Source: Pectinophora gossypiella (lineage: Eukaryota > Arthropoda > Insecta > Lepidoptera > Gelechiidae). Taken from it: a DNA stretch of 64,000 nt. Position 1 is the stretch's first letter. Each line of letters starts with the position of its first letter. The stretch is from positions 4,030,001 to 4,094,000 of the forward strand of contig NC_065407.1 of the NCBI RefSeq assembly GCF_024362695.1, written 5' to 3'. The notes beneath the pieces were generated by a model, which saw only the letters and a list, made by a program, of their open reading frames with translations, was not told the origin of the DNA and ran no database searches. Of this stretch, positions 1-11,289 are shown piece after piece. The position numbers were made by a program, and so were the translations under genes.

Positions 1-725
1 CAACAGTGCAGTCAGTCTCCGCAGGCCAGCTCGTGGCGAGCTGTTGGTGAGTTACGACACCACGGAGCTGAGATCCCTCAAGAGACGGACAGGCCCTCTG
101 TCTCCGGCTTGCCTTCATTGGGCGGCCGGAGTGGACCTCAGCGGGGGCCGCAGGACTTTCACCTCTGGCTTGCCTTCATTGGCCGGCCAGAGTGTGGCGT
201 TAGAGCTAAACGCTCGCAAGGTGGAAGTGAAAGATGCATAAGTAGCGAGTTGGTGAGGCGGGTAAACCGCCTCGCAGAAAGCGGTGTACACCTCTCGACT
301 CCCTGAGCTGCTCACAACCATGATGCTGCCTTGCCGTCCAGTCGCGTCAGCTATCTAGCTGACCACCTATCTGGGTGGCCCATCCAGTGAGTGACGAGTC
401 ACCGCCTGCTCATTGTATCTTTGTTGTTATGGAGCAGGCGCCATAGTTCCCACATAGCCCCAGTATCCCGGTCCACTAACCCACAGCCCAATAGCCCAGT
501 TCCCTTTGTGCCCATAATCTGCAATAGTCCTACACGAACCGGGGATTGTCTTTGGGTGCTCTCCCATAGTGCATACAGGCATAATCGCCGGTTGATGTCA
601 CACAACATTTAGATTAAATTGTCTTAAGGGGCCTCTACGTGTTGGCTTCGGCCCTACCCACGCTTTTCAAAAGTCCGGGACTCGATAGTCCCGAGATATG
701 GAAACGACATACAATAATAATAATA
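1..725 (+). mobile_element. GC-rich 3' end of a probable non-LTR retrotransposon
   Basis: This block is much more GC-rich than its surroundings, has no convincing long reading frame, and ends in a short TAA run (about 711-722), as 3' tails of several LINE families do. It is dense in potential RNA structure: two related hairpins with arms at 102-107/126-131 and 163-168/187-192, and a perfect 7-bp hairpin at 255-261/267-273. The left end lies outside the window. Assignment to a LINE 3' untranslated region is inferred from the tail and from recalled lepidopteran repeats of similar sequence; the clade is not determined. Confidence 0.45.
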
Positions 726-911
726 GATCACAGTAGTAATAAAAGTTTGTTGGTAAAGTTAACCAGAGTTAATCTGTTTAGTGGTTCTCTGCTTCAAAGT
801 TGTTTGTATTCTGTAGTACATGTAACAATCTAATACCATTATTGCTGTCTGAACTTGAGTTTGTTTCGAGTAAATTTATGACCTCTACACTAGGATTCCG
901 TTGGTCACACA

Positions 912-1712
912 TAAAAACCGGCTAAGTGCGAGTCGGACTCAAGCACTAAGGGTTCTTTTCCGAAATAGGAATTATTATATCTTTTTTTATGGAAAGCCCC
1001 CTCAAATGTTTATTTTAATTTTATTATTAAAGTAAATATACAACTAAGTATTTTGTAAATATTTCAAGTGCCTACCTGTTGCCATTATTGATACCGAGCC
1101 AAAAAAAGGAAAAAAATCGCGTTCGTTTTATGGGAGCTCCTTTATGTATTTATTAAATTTTTAGGATTTGTTGTTTTTGTGGCCGAAATACATAATATAA
1201 TGTGGAGTTGTGTGTAATTGGAGATGTCCTTAGAAAAGGTTCAATACGATCTACTCTGAACCGGCGTGCGTGTATGAAGCGATTGATGAATGTGGAGGAA
1301 GCAAGAGAAGTGTGTCAGGATCGAAGCAAATGGAATTCTATAGCCTCTGTTTACCCCGGTGGGAAATAGGCGTGAGTTTATGTATGTATGTAAGTATGTT
1401 GTGTGTAACAGAAATACATAATTTGTGAAAATTTTAACTGTACCTAAAGTATTAGTGCACGTTGTGTCCACCTGTAAGTGGCGAGGCGCTTAGTTTTTTA
1501 TATGTATTAACTGCAAACTGTAACCATGTACCAGTGTACTTGCCGTTGGTTGACCAAATAAATAAATAAATAAATAAATAAATAAACTGTCTCAGTTCTT
1601 GAAATACAGCCTGGTGACGGACGGACGGACGGGCGGACAGACGAACGAACGGACGGACAGCGGAGTCTTAGTAATAGGGTCCCGTTTTTTACCCTTTAGG
1701 TACGGAATCCAA
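912..1712 (+). mobile_element. Interspersed repeat carrying two later insertions
   Basis: The left part begins with a motif close to AAACCGGCTAAGTGCGAGTC. The right part (about 1590-1712) holds a GGAC-rich microsatellite followed by AGTCTTAGTAATAGGGTCCC and a GGTACGGA end. I recall these as the two ends of one widespread arthropod repeat. Between them sit a LINE ORF2 tail (about 1228-1392) and a fragment ending in an AAAT microsatellite (about 1556-1585), so the older repeat appears split by two later insertions. Noncoding; class unknown. Confidence 0.5.
1228..1392 (+). mobile_element. LINE ORF2 C-terminal fragment, family C
   Basis: The plus strand encodes remnants of the conserved tail RRACMKRLM followed by an SKWNS-like motif, the extreme C-terminus of a non-LTR reverse transcriptase, and then a GTATGTATGTAA-type tail. 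The same tail recurs at about 29461-29735, 42716-42885, 45682-46045, 46062-46250, 47459-47615, 49208-49430 and 31105-31232. It is 5' truncated, as LINE insertions usually are, and nonfunctional. Confidence 0.6.
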
Positions 1713-2303
1713 AAAAAACAAAAATAGGTAACGACACTAAAATTCTTCATACAAAAGACACGTCTTTTGATGTGATTACTGTGACATCAGTGTAAGACAA
1801 GTCGACATGATTCATTTTTGAGATTTTAGCACATACTTCATGTAAAAAAAGTCCTCTTTCTTTAAGTCTAATTCTCGTAACTGTAGCTATTTTTAGATTT
1901 GTTTCGGATGCGTGAAATGCTCCAGAGTTTATTTTCGGCGAATAACTCAATGATTTAGGGGAAAAGACAGAAAAGTACAATACATTTTTAATCGTTCTTA
2001 AAGCTTAGAGGCTTAGCTCAATTCTTAAACTTGTTGCATAATTAATAAATTCCCTCAAACCTGTTGACTTTAATATTCCGTCTTTAACTCCTTCCAATCC
2101 GCATTCCCAGGAAAATCATTCGAATTGAATATTTATTCAGATGTCGACAAAGTTCTGGAATTCTAAAGTTGATTTACCGGTTCCATAATTCGCTCATATA
2201 CATTTATATGTTGAAATATAAGTTAAAAATATACGTAGGTGCAAGTATATTAGGTAGGTGTTATTTCGTGTTTTGTTTTATATTTGACACGGTATTGTCC
2301 CTA
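1713..2303. other. AT-rich interval, nothing recognised
   Basis: No reading frame, RNA gene or repeat copy could be supported here. Short frames on both strands lack codon structure or family motifs. Confidence 0.5.
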
Positions 2304-2537
2304 TACAGGGTGATAGTGACATCGTAACGAAAACTTTGAGGGATGATTCAGACCATGATTCTGAGTTATTATCAAGTGGAATTTTCCGTCGCAAAAGTAT
2401 GGAAATGAAACTATTTAAAAAAATAACACTAAAATTTCCATGAATTTTCCGACAGGAAATTCCACTTGATATCATCTCAGAATCATGGTCTGAATCATCC
2501 CCCTCAGTATTCGTTACGGTGTCACTAACACCCTGTA
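2304..2537. mobile_element. Fold-back MITE, family FB1
   Basis: A long imperfect palindrome. It starts TACAGGGTG, continues with GTGACATCGTAACG and ATTCAGACCATGATTCTGAG, and returns as the reverse complement through TCAGAATCATGGTCTGAAT to CACCCTGTA. Nearly the whole element is two arms around an AT-rich loop. It has no coding capacity, so it would depend on a transposase elsewhere. Related copies occur at about a dozen other places in this window. The right arm and loop of this copy also form the left edge of the tandem duplication. Confidence 0.8.
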
Positions 2538-2994
2538 TAATAAACGTTTTCCCTTTCTTTCTTTCTTTGGGATGCCACACACACGTCTAATGATAAATGT
2601 AATATACTTTGCTCTATTGTTTTGATTTTGCTTGGATGATCCGACGAGGGATGATTGTCATCATAGAATCAGACCAGATCCTGGTTTTTACGATGCTGGT
2701 AGAATAAAAAAAATGTATTTGTATAATCATTACTAATAGGCTAGTTTCCAACTAGTCAAATCCGTTACTATTTACTAAACGTCAACACACGAAATTACTA
2801 TAGAATTTGTTTCAAAAAGCACATTGTGACGTCATAGAAAAACGTGATAAAATGTCGGACTTATTATATTTAAAATTCATAAATGAGTAAAATTTAAAAA
2901 AGAAAACGTTTTTCGTTACTTTTAGATGTGTCTTTATTTAGTAATCAGAATTTAATAATTTATCTTGAACCTAGTACACGACCCAATTTAAGAA

Positions 2995-3230
2995 CAACGC
3001 TCTTGTTGGTGTAGCATTATCCATTTTTTTTTTTCTGTAAAAGGCCAATTCTTTCACGTACTTATAAGACACAATGTTCGCCTTTCCTGTACTTCTTGGT
3101 CTGCCCCTTCCGCTCTTTTTGTAGCTTCCCTTCTATGATGTTTTTAATTCGTCGTGTCTTACTAAGTGTCCAATCATCTTGCCTTCTATGTCCTATAATA
3201 ACTCTCAATATTTTCCCCTTTTTCCTTACT
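2995..3230 (-). mobile_element. LINE ORF2 C-terminal fragment, family D
   Basis: Read on the minus strand, this is a degraded copy of a tail whose better copies encode RRAYMEQIKEKANVVSYKEVK, the C-terminus of a retroelement polymerase. Related fragments lie at about 5725-5925, 7872-8045, 16600-16785, 31240-31315, 45742-45958 and 53755-53905. Truncated and with stops. Confidence 0.5.
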
Positions 3231-3700
3231 CTTACATCATTAGTAACCCTATTGTCATATAAGAGCGCATCTTAGGCGTTCCTAGATTGGAGACTTGTCG
3301 CCATGGCCGAATACGGCTGGAAGGATATATATATATATACATATATTGTCATTTTGTAAAATAAATAAAATAAAATAAAAATAAGTCTAACTGAATCTCT
3401 GTGAGGTGTGAGTACTTGGTTCATCTCCCGATGGATGTACCTTTGAAAACTTAGGATATAGTCGTAAGTTTATATTATATTAAAATAAGTCATTTATATA
3501 CATAATGTTTTCTTTACTATTTGCTTTCCGTTTGACTACAAATTCTCAGTTTACTCCGAGATTATCTTTTCTCCATAATGATGTCCGACCTTAAATTATC
3601 AACCTTGGTAGCAGGGTCATTATTGAGCTGACCTTGTGTAAATCACGCTATTTTACTACTTAGTCAAAGGATTAGTACCTTTTACCAAACGTCATAATAA

Positions 3701-3763
3701 AAAAAGAACTATTGAATTCTTATAAATATACGATTCATAAGAATTCAATAAGTAGTTCTTTTT
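3701..3763. repeat. Long bulged hairpin
   Basis: Left arm AAAAAGAACT plus ATTGAATTCTTAT returns as its reverse complement on the right, with one 4-nt bulge on the right arm and a loop of about 10 nt. The structure is duplicated exactly at 6441-6503 by the tandem duplication. It may be a small MITE or a relic terminal repeat. Confidence 0.6.
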
Positions 3764-4254
3764 AGGTGTTTAGGTTCAGTACGATCTACTCTGAACCCGT
3801 GTATGAAACGATTGATGAATGTGGAGAAAGCGATTTTACTTTTCGACTGTATCATAATCGGTTTCATCAATTTATCCTATGCTATCACTCACATGATCTA
3901 ATCCTCTCTGTCCATCTTCTTAATCCAGTAGAAAAAAAAATAGAACAGGAATAAATCCTTCCTTATTAGTGTTCGACATAATGATGTTCGGGACTCCAAA
4001 CTTTGCTTCGAAGAGATTTAAACTTTTCCGTTCAAATAGTTTGGCTCTAGTTAAAGTAACTACTGCTAGGAAGCATCCATCAATTTCTTAAATATACCTC
4101 ATTTATACCTAAAGTGACTTCACTGACACAGTAATATTCTAACACTAAACTGTTTCAGAATGAGATTTGCCGCATGTGGCATGGGATTACCTGTCTGGTA
4201 AATGATAATATAATTGTTAGGCCGCCCAATTTCTATATTGTATTATTTTAAGTT

Positions 4255-4440
4255 TTTTTAAAAGAACTTCTTGAGCCCTGTGCCGAGGTTTTCTTGCAGC
4301 TTATTTTCCTCGGCTATACAGGTTGTGAGCAGCTGCAGTAGTTTTAGGCAGTTGAGACGTTCGTTACGTAAAAAATACTATTCAAAGTGTAACTATGTTA
4401 TTTACTGAATAAATTAAATATGTTTTCGAATTTTGAATTT
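4255..4440 (+). mobile_element. CR1-like LINE 3' end
   Basis: Contains GAGCCCTGTGCCGAGGTTTT and CTCGGCTATACAGGTTGTGA, the 3' untranslated end of the family whose ORF2 tail survives at 16800-17425 on the other strand. Duplicated at about 6995-7180; another copy is at about 28793-28915. Confidence 0.55.
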
Positions 4441-4958
4441 GAGTTGCTTATTATTTCAAAAACTGGTAACTATTGTGTTAACTACCCGTCACTATATTGG
4501 ATTCGCATTTATCTTAACACTTCTATGCAAATTGCATAGTAGTTGTTGCATTATTATTTGAGGCTCTACCAACCCCAATAGGAACAACGGGCGCGTAATT
4601 ATGTATGTATATGTCCACTCTTCGTCTATTGTCTAGTCTGAAGAAGGGGATAATCCTGTCTAGTGCCGCGTGAACAGGGAAGCACTTAGTTTCTCGGTGA
4701 AATTAAATAAAAAACTGAAATTACTTGCAGCTCCGTTCGCGTCTTTATTTGGAAGGGAAGAATGAATGGTACAAATGTACAGAGTATATAGTTTGCACAG
4801 ATTATAAAATTGTATGTCGTGAACACCGCGACCTCTAGGAAAACTAAAGTAACAGTATATTATACATCAATGTAGGAAAGCTTTGACCTTAAGCTAAATA
4901 ATAAAACACAAGGATGCAATTACCCTTTTCAGACCCACTCAAAATGCTAGAGTTTGAC

Positions 4959-6004
4959 GCAAAAGTATGGAAATGAAACTATTAAAAAAAAATAACACTA
5001 AAATTTCCATGAATCAACTACTTAAATATTAATGTTAATGTGTGTATATTTTAATGTTGTAAATGTATATGTGTGTCGTAGATTTTACCTAAATAAACTT
5101 TTTTATTATTATTATTATTATGAATTTTCCGTCAGGAAAGTCCACTTGATATCAACTCAGAATCATGGTCTGAATCATCCCCCTCAGTATTCGTTACGGT
5201 GTCACTAACACCCTGTATAATAAACGTTTTCCCTTTCTTTCTTTCTTTGGGATGCCACACACACGTCTAATGATAAATGTAATATACTTTGCTCTATTGT
5301 TTTGATTTTGCTTGGATGATCCGACGAGGGATGATTGTCATCATAGAGTCAGACCAGATCCTGGTTTTTACGATGCTGGTAGAATAAAAAAAATGTATTT
5401 GTATAATCATTACTAATAGGCTAGTTTCCAACTAGTTAAATCCGTTACTATTTACTAAACGTCAACACACGAAATTACTATAGAATTTGTTTCAAAAAGC
5501 ACATTGTGACGTCATAGAAAAACGTGATAAAATGTCGGACTTATTATATTTAAAATTCATAAATGAGTAAAATTTAAAAAAGAAAACGTTTTTCGTTACT
5601 TTTAGATGTGTCTTTATTTAGTAATCAGAATTTAATAATTTATCTTGAACCTAGTACACGACCCAATTTAAGAACAACGCTCTTGTTGGTGTAGCATTAT
5701 CCATTTTTTTTTCTGTAAAAGGCCAATTCTTTCACGTACTTATAAGACACAATGTTCGCCTTTCCTGTACTTCTTGGTCTGCCCCTTCCGCTCTTTTTGT
5801 AGCTTCCCTTATATGATGTTTTTAATAAATTCGTCGTGTCTTACTAAGTGTCCAATCATCTTGCCTCCTATGTCCTATAATAACTCTCAATATTTTCCCC
5901 TTTTTCCTGACTCTTACATCATTAGTAACCCTATTGTCATATAAAAGCGCATCTTAGGCGTTCTTAGATTGGAGACTTGTCGCCATGGCCGAATACGGCT
6001 GGAA

Positions 6005-6096
<92 letters not shown>

Positions 6097-7698
6097 TGTC
6101 ATTTTGTAAAATAAATAAAATAAAATAAGACTAACTGAATCTCTGTGAGGTGTGAGTACTTGGTTCATCTCCCGATGGATGTACCTTTGAAAACTTAGGA
6201 TATAGTCGTAAGTTTATGTTATATTAAAATAAGTCATTTATATACATAATGTTTTCTTTACTATTTGCTTTCCGTTTGACTACAAATTCATCAGTTTACT
6301 CCGAGATTATCTTTTCTCCATAATGATGTCTGATTTTATCAACCTTGGTAGCAGGGTCATTATTGAGCTGACCTTGTGTAAATCACGCTATTTTACTACT
6401 TAGTCAAAGGATTAGTACCTTTTACCAAACGTCATAATAAAAAAAGAACTATTGAATTCTTATAAATATACGATTCATAAGAATTCAATAAGTAGTTCTT
6501 TTTAGGTGTTTAGGTTCAGTACGATCTACTCTGAACCCGTGTATGAAACGATTGATGAATGTGGAGAAAGCGATTTTACTTTTCGACTGTATCATAATCG
6601 GTTTCATCAATTTATCCTATGCTATCACTCACATGATCTAATCCTCTCTGTCCATCTTCTTAATCCAGTAGAAAAAAAAATAGAACAGGAATAAATCCTT
6701 CCTTATTAGTGTTCGACATAATGATGTTCGGGACTCCAAACTTTGCTTCGAAGAGATTTAAACTTTTCCGTTCAAATAGTTTGGCTCTAGTTAAAGTAAC
6801 TACTGCTAGGAAGCATCCATCAATTTCTTAAATATACCTCATTTATACCTAAAGTGACTTCACTGACACAGTAATATTCTAACACTAAACTGTTTCAGAA
6901 TGAGATTTGCCGCATGTGGCATGGGATTACCTGTCTGGTAAATGATAATATAATTGTTAGGCCGCCCAATTTCTATATTGTATTATTTTAAGTTTTTTTA
7001 AAAGAACTTCTTGAGCCCTGTGCCGAGGTTTTCTTGCAGCTTATTTTCCTCGGCTATACAGGTTGTGAGCAGCTGCAGTAGTTTTAGGCAGTTGAGACGT
7101 TCGTTACGTAAAAAATACTATTCAAAGTGTAACTATGTTATTTACTGAATAAATTAAATATGTTTTCGAATTTTGAATTTGAGTTGCTTATTATTTCAAA
7201 AACTGGTAACTATTGTGTTAACTACCCGTCACTATATTGGATTCGCATTTATCTTAACACTTCTATGCAAATTGCATAGTAGTTGTTGCATTATTATTTG
7301 AGGCTCTACCAACCCCAATAGGAACAACGGGCGCGTAATTATGTATGTATATGTCCACTCTTCGTCTATTGTCTAGTCTGAAGAAGGGGATAATCCTGTC
7401 TAGTGCCGCGTGAACAGGGAAGCACTTAGTTTCTCGGTGAAATTAAATAAAAAACTGAAATTACTTGCAGCTCCGTTCGCGTCTTTATTTGGAAGGGAAG
7501 AATGAATGGTACAAATGTACAGAGTATATAGTTTGCACAGATTATAAAATTGTATGTCGTGAACACCGCGACCTCTAGGAAAACTAAAGTAACAGTATAT
7601 TATACATCAATGTAGGAAAGCTTTGACCTTAAGCTAAATAATAAAACACAAGGATGCAATTACCCTTTTCAGACCCACTCAAAATGCTAGAGTTTGAC
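4959..7698. repeat. Tandem duplication, unit 2
   Basis: Second copy (2,740 bp) of the 2391-4958 unit, joined directly to it. It differs by scattered single-base changes, a much longer TA microsatellite (about 6008-6091), and a roughly 110-bp insertion (about 5016-5125) flanked by ATGAA on both sides. It is followed by a SINE tail. The near identity implies a recent duplication, or two haplotypes joined in assembly. Confidence 0.85.
6008..6091. repeat. TA microsatellite, expanded copy
   Basis: About 84 bases of alternating TA, against only about 14 at the matching place in the first duplication unit (about 3327-3340). It creates a spurious Tyr-Ile frame on the minus strand. Confidence 0.95.
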
Positions 7699-7704
7699 AA
7701 TCAT

Positions 7705-8050
7705 AAACATAAGCCTATATACGTCCCACTGCTGGGCACAGGCCTCCCCTCAATCAACCGGAGAGCGTATGGAGCATACCTTATCACGCTGCTCCACTGC
7801 GAGTTGGTGGAGGTGTTTTAACAGCTAATAGCCAACGAAACACCTCCACCAACAAGAGTTTGACCACCATCATCATTAATTTAAGAGCCACAACGGTGTA
7901 GCATTTTGCATTCTTGTCTATCAAAGGCCAATTTTTCACTTCCTTATAAGACACGACGTTCGCCTTCTCTTTGATTTGTTCCATGTAAGCTCTTCTTCGT
8001 TTTCCCTTTCCTTTCTTTCCTTCTAGTTTTCCTTCTATGATTTTATGAGA
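7705..8050 (-). mobile_element. SINE-A tail plus LINE family-D tail
   Basis: From about 7705 to 7850 the minus strand reads as the RTE-like tail of SINE-A, with the GTGCCCAGCAGTGGGACGTA motif and the GGTTGATTGAGGGGAGG segment. It is followed by a family-D LINE tail (about 7872-8045) encoding RRAYMEQIKEKANVVSYKEVK. Both are truncated and noncoding now. Confidence 0.55.
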
Positions 8051-8244
8051 TTGACGATATAATAACATAAATAGGTGTATTTTTTTTTATTTCATTACAG
8101 CCATTACCTTAAAAACTTTATTTATGAAACTTTATGTTTTGTTTATATATTGCTTGTTACCTTATGTATAGATAACCTATAAGCCTACCTACCTATGGAT
8201 AGATATGTAAGTAGTCCATCGTATGTCCAGGATGTTATTAAGAA

Positions 8245-8477
8245 TACAGGGTGTTAGTGACACCGTAACGAATACTGAGGGGGATGATTCAGACCATGAC
8301 TCTGAGTAGATATCAAATGGAATTTTCAGTCTGAATATTCTTGAAAGTTTTTGTGTTTTTTTTAATTATTTTCAGTTCTATACTTTTGTGACGGAAAATT
8401 CCACTTGATATCAACTCAGAATCATGGTCTGAATAATCCCTCAAAGTCTTCGTTACGATGTCACTAACGACGTGTAT
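8245..8477. mobile_element. Fold-back MITE, family FB1
   Basis: Full-length palindromic copy: TACAGGGTGTTAGTGAC at the left, mirrored arms around an AT-rich loop, GTCACTAAC at the right. The right terminus is slightly degraded. Confidence 0.75.
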
Positions 8478-9230
8478 GTTCAATTGATGAATAACATAAA
8501 TTAATTATCTCTTTACCTTTCAGTTTTGGGCATGTAATACCTATCTATATATTATCGAGATCAGAAACAACATAACTAGGCTAGAGGTATATCCATCTAC
8601 ACGTGCGGCTAGCAAACAAACAACACCTGCACTTGATTACGACACACGTGGAAGGTACGGTAGTGGGAACAACCCTTATAAGACGGCGAGCCGCATGTAC
8701 CGTGCCGCCTGGCTGGATCCGCTCACTGGGCCTCCCTCAACAGGGTCTCACCTGGTGGGATGACTCGCCGGCGGCACCACCGGATTGACACTGGGCTTAC
8801 GGAGGGGCGAGTCTCGCCCGCCGTAGCCCACCCCCGTGCCCGAAAAATGCCACACAAAGGGGGCATAGCCCCGAAGGTGTATCCCCGTCGCGGGCGCAGC
8901 CCACAACCACAAGGGTTGTACCATTCTTGTGTCGAACTCCGTACAGAGAACATCCAGTAAAAGTAAACTGTGACAGTGAGCGTTTAACTGGCGCTATTCG
9001 TCCTCCAAGAAGTTCCCTGTTACCTTGGGATCAGAGTACTCTACCCGTGTTCTAACATCCATGGCAAGATCCCACACCTCACCGAGCTTTCTGTTAAACG
9101 ACGATAGGTGGTTATACTTGTTTATTGTCTACTAATCATAATGAGTGATGAACAAGTATGTTTATTGTCTACTAATCATAATGAACATAATAAACATACT
9201 CGTTTATTGTCTACCTTAAAACCTAATTTC
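8478..9230. other. GC-rich noncoding block with short direct repeats
   Basis: A GC-rich stretch (about 8600-9080) interrupts the AT-rich surroundings and resembles a degraded transposon, but no domain is readable in any frame. At 9118-9210 the motif TTTATTGTCTACTAATCATA occurs twice, with a third partial copy. No gene can be supported. Confidence 0.4.
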
Positions 9231-9939
9231 ATCTAACATTACCACAAGGCTTTCATAAAACAAAGGCTATCGTGTATTTACCTCCTGTTTAACAAACAAT
9301 GGAAAAAATATGTAGGAAAAATTGTTATTAAATAGAGAAAATATGGATTTAAATTATTTAACGACGCCGACGTACCGAAATACTTACATAATTTTAAATG
9401 TTTATTTTCAGTTTCAAGAAAAACCCCAAGATTATATTTTTTAATTTGTTTTTTTTTTTATGTCTCCCTTTGTTTTCATGAAATATTAAATGCTGATGTT
9501 TGAGTTATGTTTTAAAGATAATTAAGAAAATATGAAATTACCTTAAATTAGATCCGTCATAAAGGAACGGAAAGTTAACTTTACTTATTTTTCCTTAAAA
9601 TATAGTAAAGAGCGAGACATTTCTTGTTTAATTGTACAATAACATATTATGAAACTGTAAGACAAAACATTAAGATATTTTTGTTTTCGTTTTTGCAAAT
9701 CTCACACATCAAAACTAGGTACCTTTACGGCTCCATTGAACTAGGATACTGTAGTATCAGGGTACCTCAACTAGTTTGCGCAACAAATGTGTAGACAGCA
9801 ACCGAATCCTGAATAATTTTCACTAATGGTGTAAATATGGTGCCCTTGTCAGAAAAGGATCATTATTGTAACATTAAGTATTTCTATTACACCACATGGT
9901 AGGTATATTTACATATAAATTCATCATCTACGTCTCACG

Positions 9940-10158
9940 TAGCCGCGTCGCCTATCGTAGCAATCGTAGCGTCGTAGCATATTTCCCGCCTCTCCAACAG
10001 ATTTTCAACAGTGTCCGCGCGTTCGTCGCGAGGAGCGCACGTCGGTACGCAACACGAAAATACTATATACGTAAACAAACAAATGCATATGTGATAATCG
10101 AAACGCAAACTCTTTAGCATGCTATGTGACTTGAGCTCGGAACAGTCCCTGAACAAAG
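9940..10158 (+). promoter_or_regulatory. Possible promoter and first exon
   Basis: A CpG-rich island-like stretch with repeated CGTAGC motifs (about 9940-10060) precedes an ATG at 10119 with A at position -3. Its frame stays open for 13 codons and one base to AAAG|GTAATT, a good splice donor at 10159. This is how a 5' exon would look, but no recognised protein begins this way, and the next exon is not known. By phase it could join the exon at 50778. It could equally be a chance island. Confidence 0.25.
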
Positions 10159-10159
10159 G

Positions 10160-11165
10160 TAATTAATGCTTAACTTTATTGGCTTAATGTTATGTGCGAG
10201 ATTAGAAAGGTCGGTGCGAAACAAAAGTTTTACGAGTCCCTTTTATTTGTCCGATAACACAGTAAGTGTTGTGTAGATACAAATCCCAATGTTTCTCTTG
10301 ATAAAGTACAGTGCTGAGGGCTTTAACGTAGAATTTGAGTTAAGTAATTGATAACTTTAAAGTGCTGTATTATTTTTTAAATGTCGTTTTAATAATTAAT
10401 AGATCATAATAATATTAAATCTTCATGTAGGTAGTTGCGATTCGTACGACAATGTGAAAATCGCTAGATATATGATATTATAAATGTTTGTTTTTGTTAT
10501 TATTTAATAAAGTAAATAGTAGAAATTATTTTATAAGTATTCCATATATCTCATATTAAATAAAGTACTTAGTCTCATTGAAGCTTTTATTATACGTTTA
10601 CATGAAATCAAAAAAATAAAATATATAAGCCTCAACAAAGCAAAAATAAGCCCCGATTAATCCGATTTTCAAAACAAAGAATCGAGTTGTACAAACATAC
10701 ACAATTTTTTTCAACCATTGAACTGGTATTATTTAAACTGTGTCTGTATATATGATACAAATATTTCAATTAGATAACCATTGCCTAACAAAATATTACG
10801 AAAACAAAAATATTAAAAATCCTACCTGATATTAGTTTTGTGGAAGAAATTACGAACAGGTTATAATTACGTATTTAAATCCAACTCACATGAATGAAAC
10901 TGTAGTTTTCCGGAATTAATAAATAAATAATATTTAAGTAATAATTTTTTGAAAAAAAAAAATTCAGGCTTTATTATGATTTAAATGAATGAACTGAAAA
11001 TGAACTTATGATACAAAATTATCTAAAAATAATAACAATAACAATACGAGCTTATTATAAATAGAAAATCTCCTCCAAAAAGTAATAATTAATATTTCGG
11101 TAAATTTGTGATATGTAATTATTTTAATTAATATTCATATTATTATTAGAAAAATATGGTATGAT
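10160..11165. other. AT-rich interval, nothing recognised
   Basis: Low-complexity AT-rich DNA without open frames of note, consistent with an intron or intergenic spacer. Confidence 0.5.
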
Positions 11166-11167
11166 AA

Positions 11168-11285
11168 CCTTAACGCCTATCGGAGAGTTTGGCCGAAGAT
11201 TTCACAGTATCGAGAAGAGTGAATGAATCGAGGGAAGGCCTTTGCCCAGAAGTGGGATCAAGTAGGCTAGATGAGATAAAAATCA
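11168..11285 (+). mobile_element. RTE retrotransposon 3' relic
   Basis: Matches the last coding part and stop of the intact RTE at 21944-24907: it keeps GGAAGGCCTTTGCCCAGAAG and GTGGGATCAAGTAGGCTAG, followed by ATGAGATAAAA. Frames are broken. A dead, 5'-truncated copy. Confidence 0.65.
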
Positions 11286-11289
11286 TCCC

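Larger units (their letters stand above)
2391..4958. repeat. Tandem duplication, unit 1
   Basis: This segment (2,568 bp) is repeated almost base for base at 4959-7698. The unit starts at GCAAAAGTATGGAAATGAAA in the loop of an FB1 MITE and ends at GCTAGAGTTTGAC. It contains a LINE family-D tail (about 2995-3230), a TA microsatellite, a bulged hairpin at 3701-3763, a family-C LINE scrap (about 3764-3828), a CR1-like LINE 3' end (about 4255-4440), and unassigned sequence. The identical 62-codon frames at 3766 and 6506 are products of the duplication, not genes. Confidence 0.85.

Noticed and set aside
3766..3954. Identical 62-codon frames at 3766 and 6506
   Set aside because: Identity comes from the tandem duplication; the first part is a LINE family-C scrap and the rest shows no motif.
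5914..6168. Tyr-Ile repeat protein on the minus strand
   Set aside because: Pure product of the TA microsatellite.
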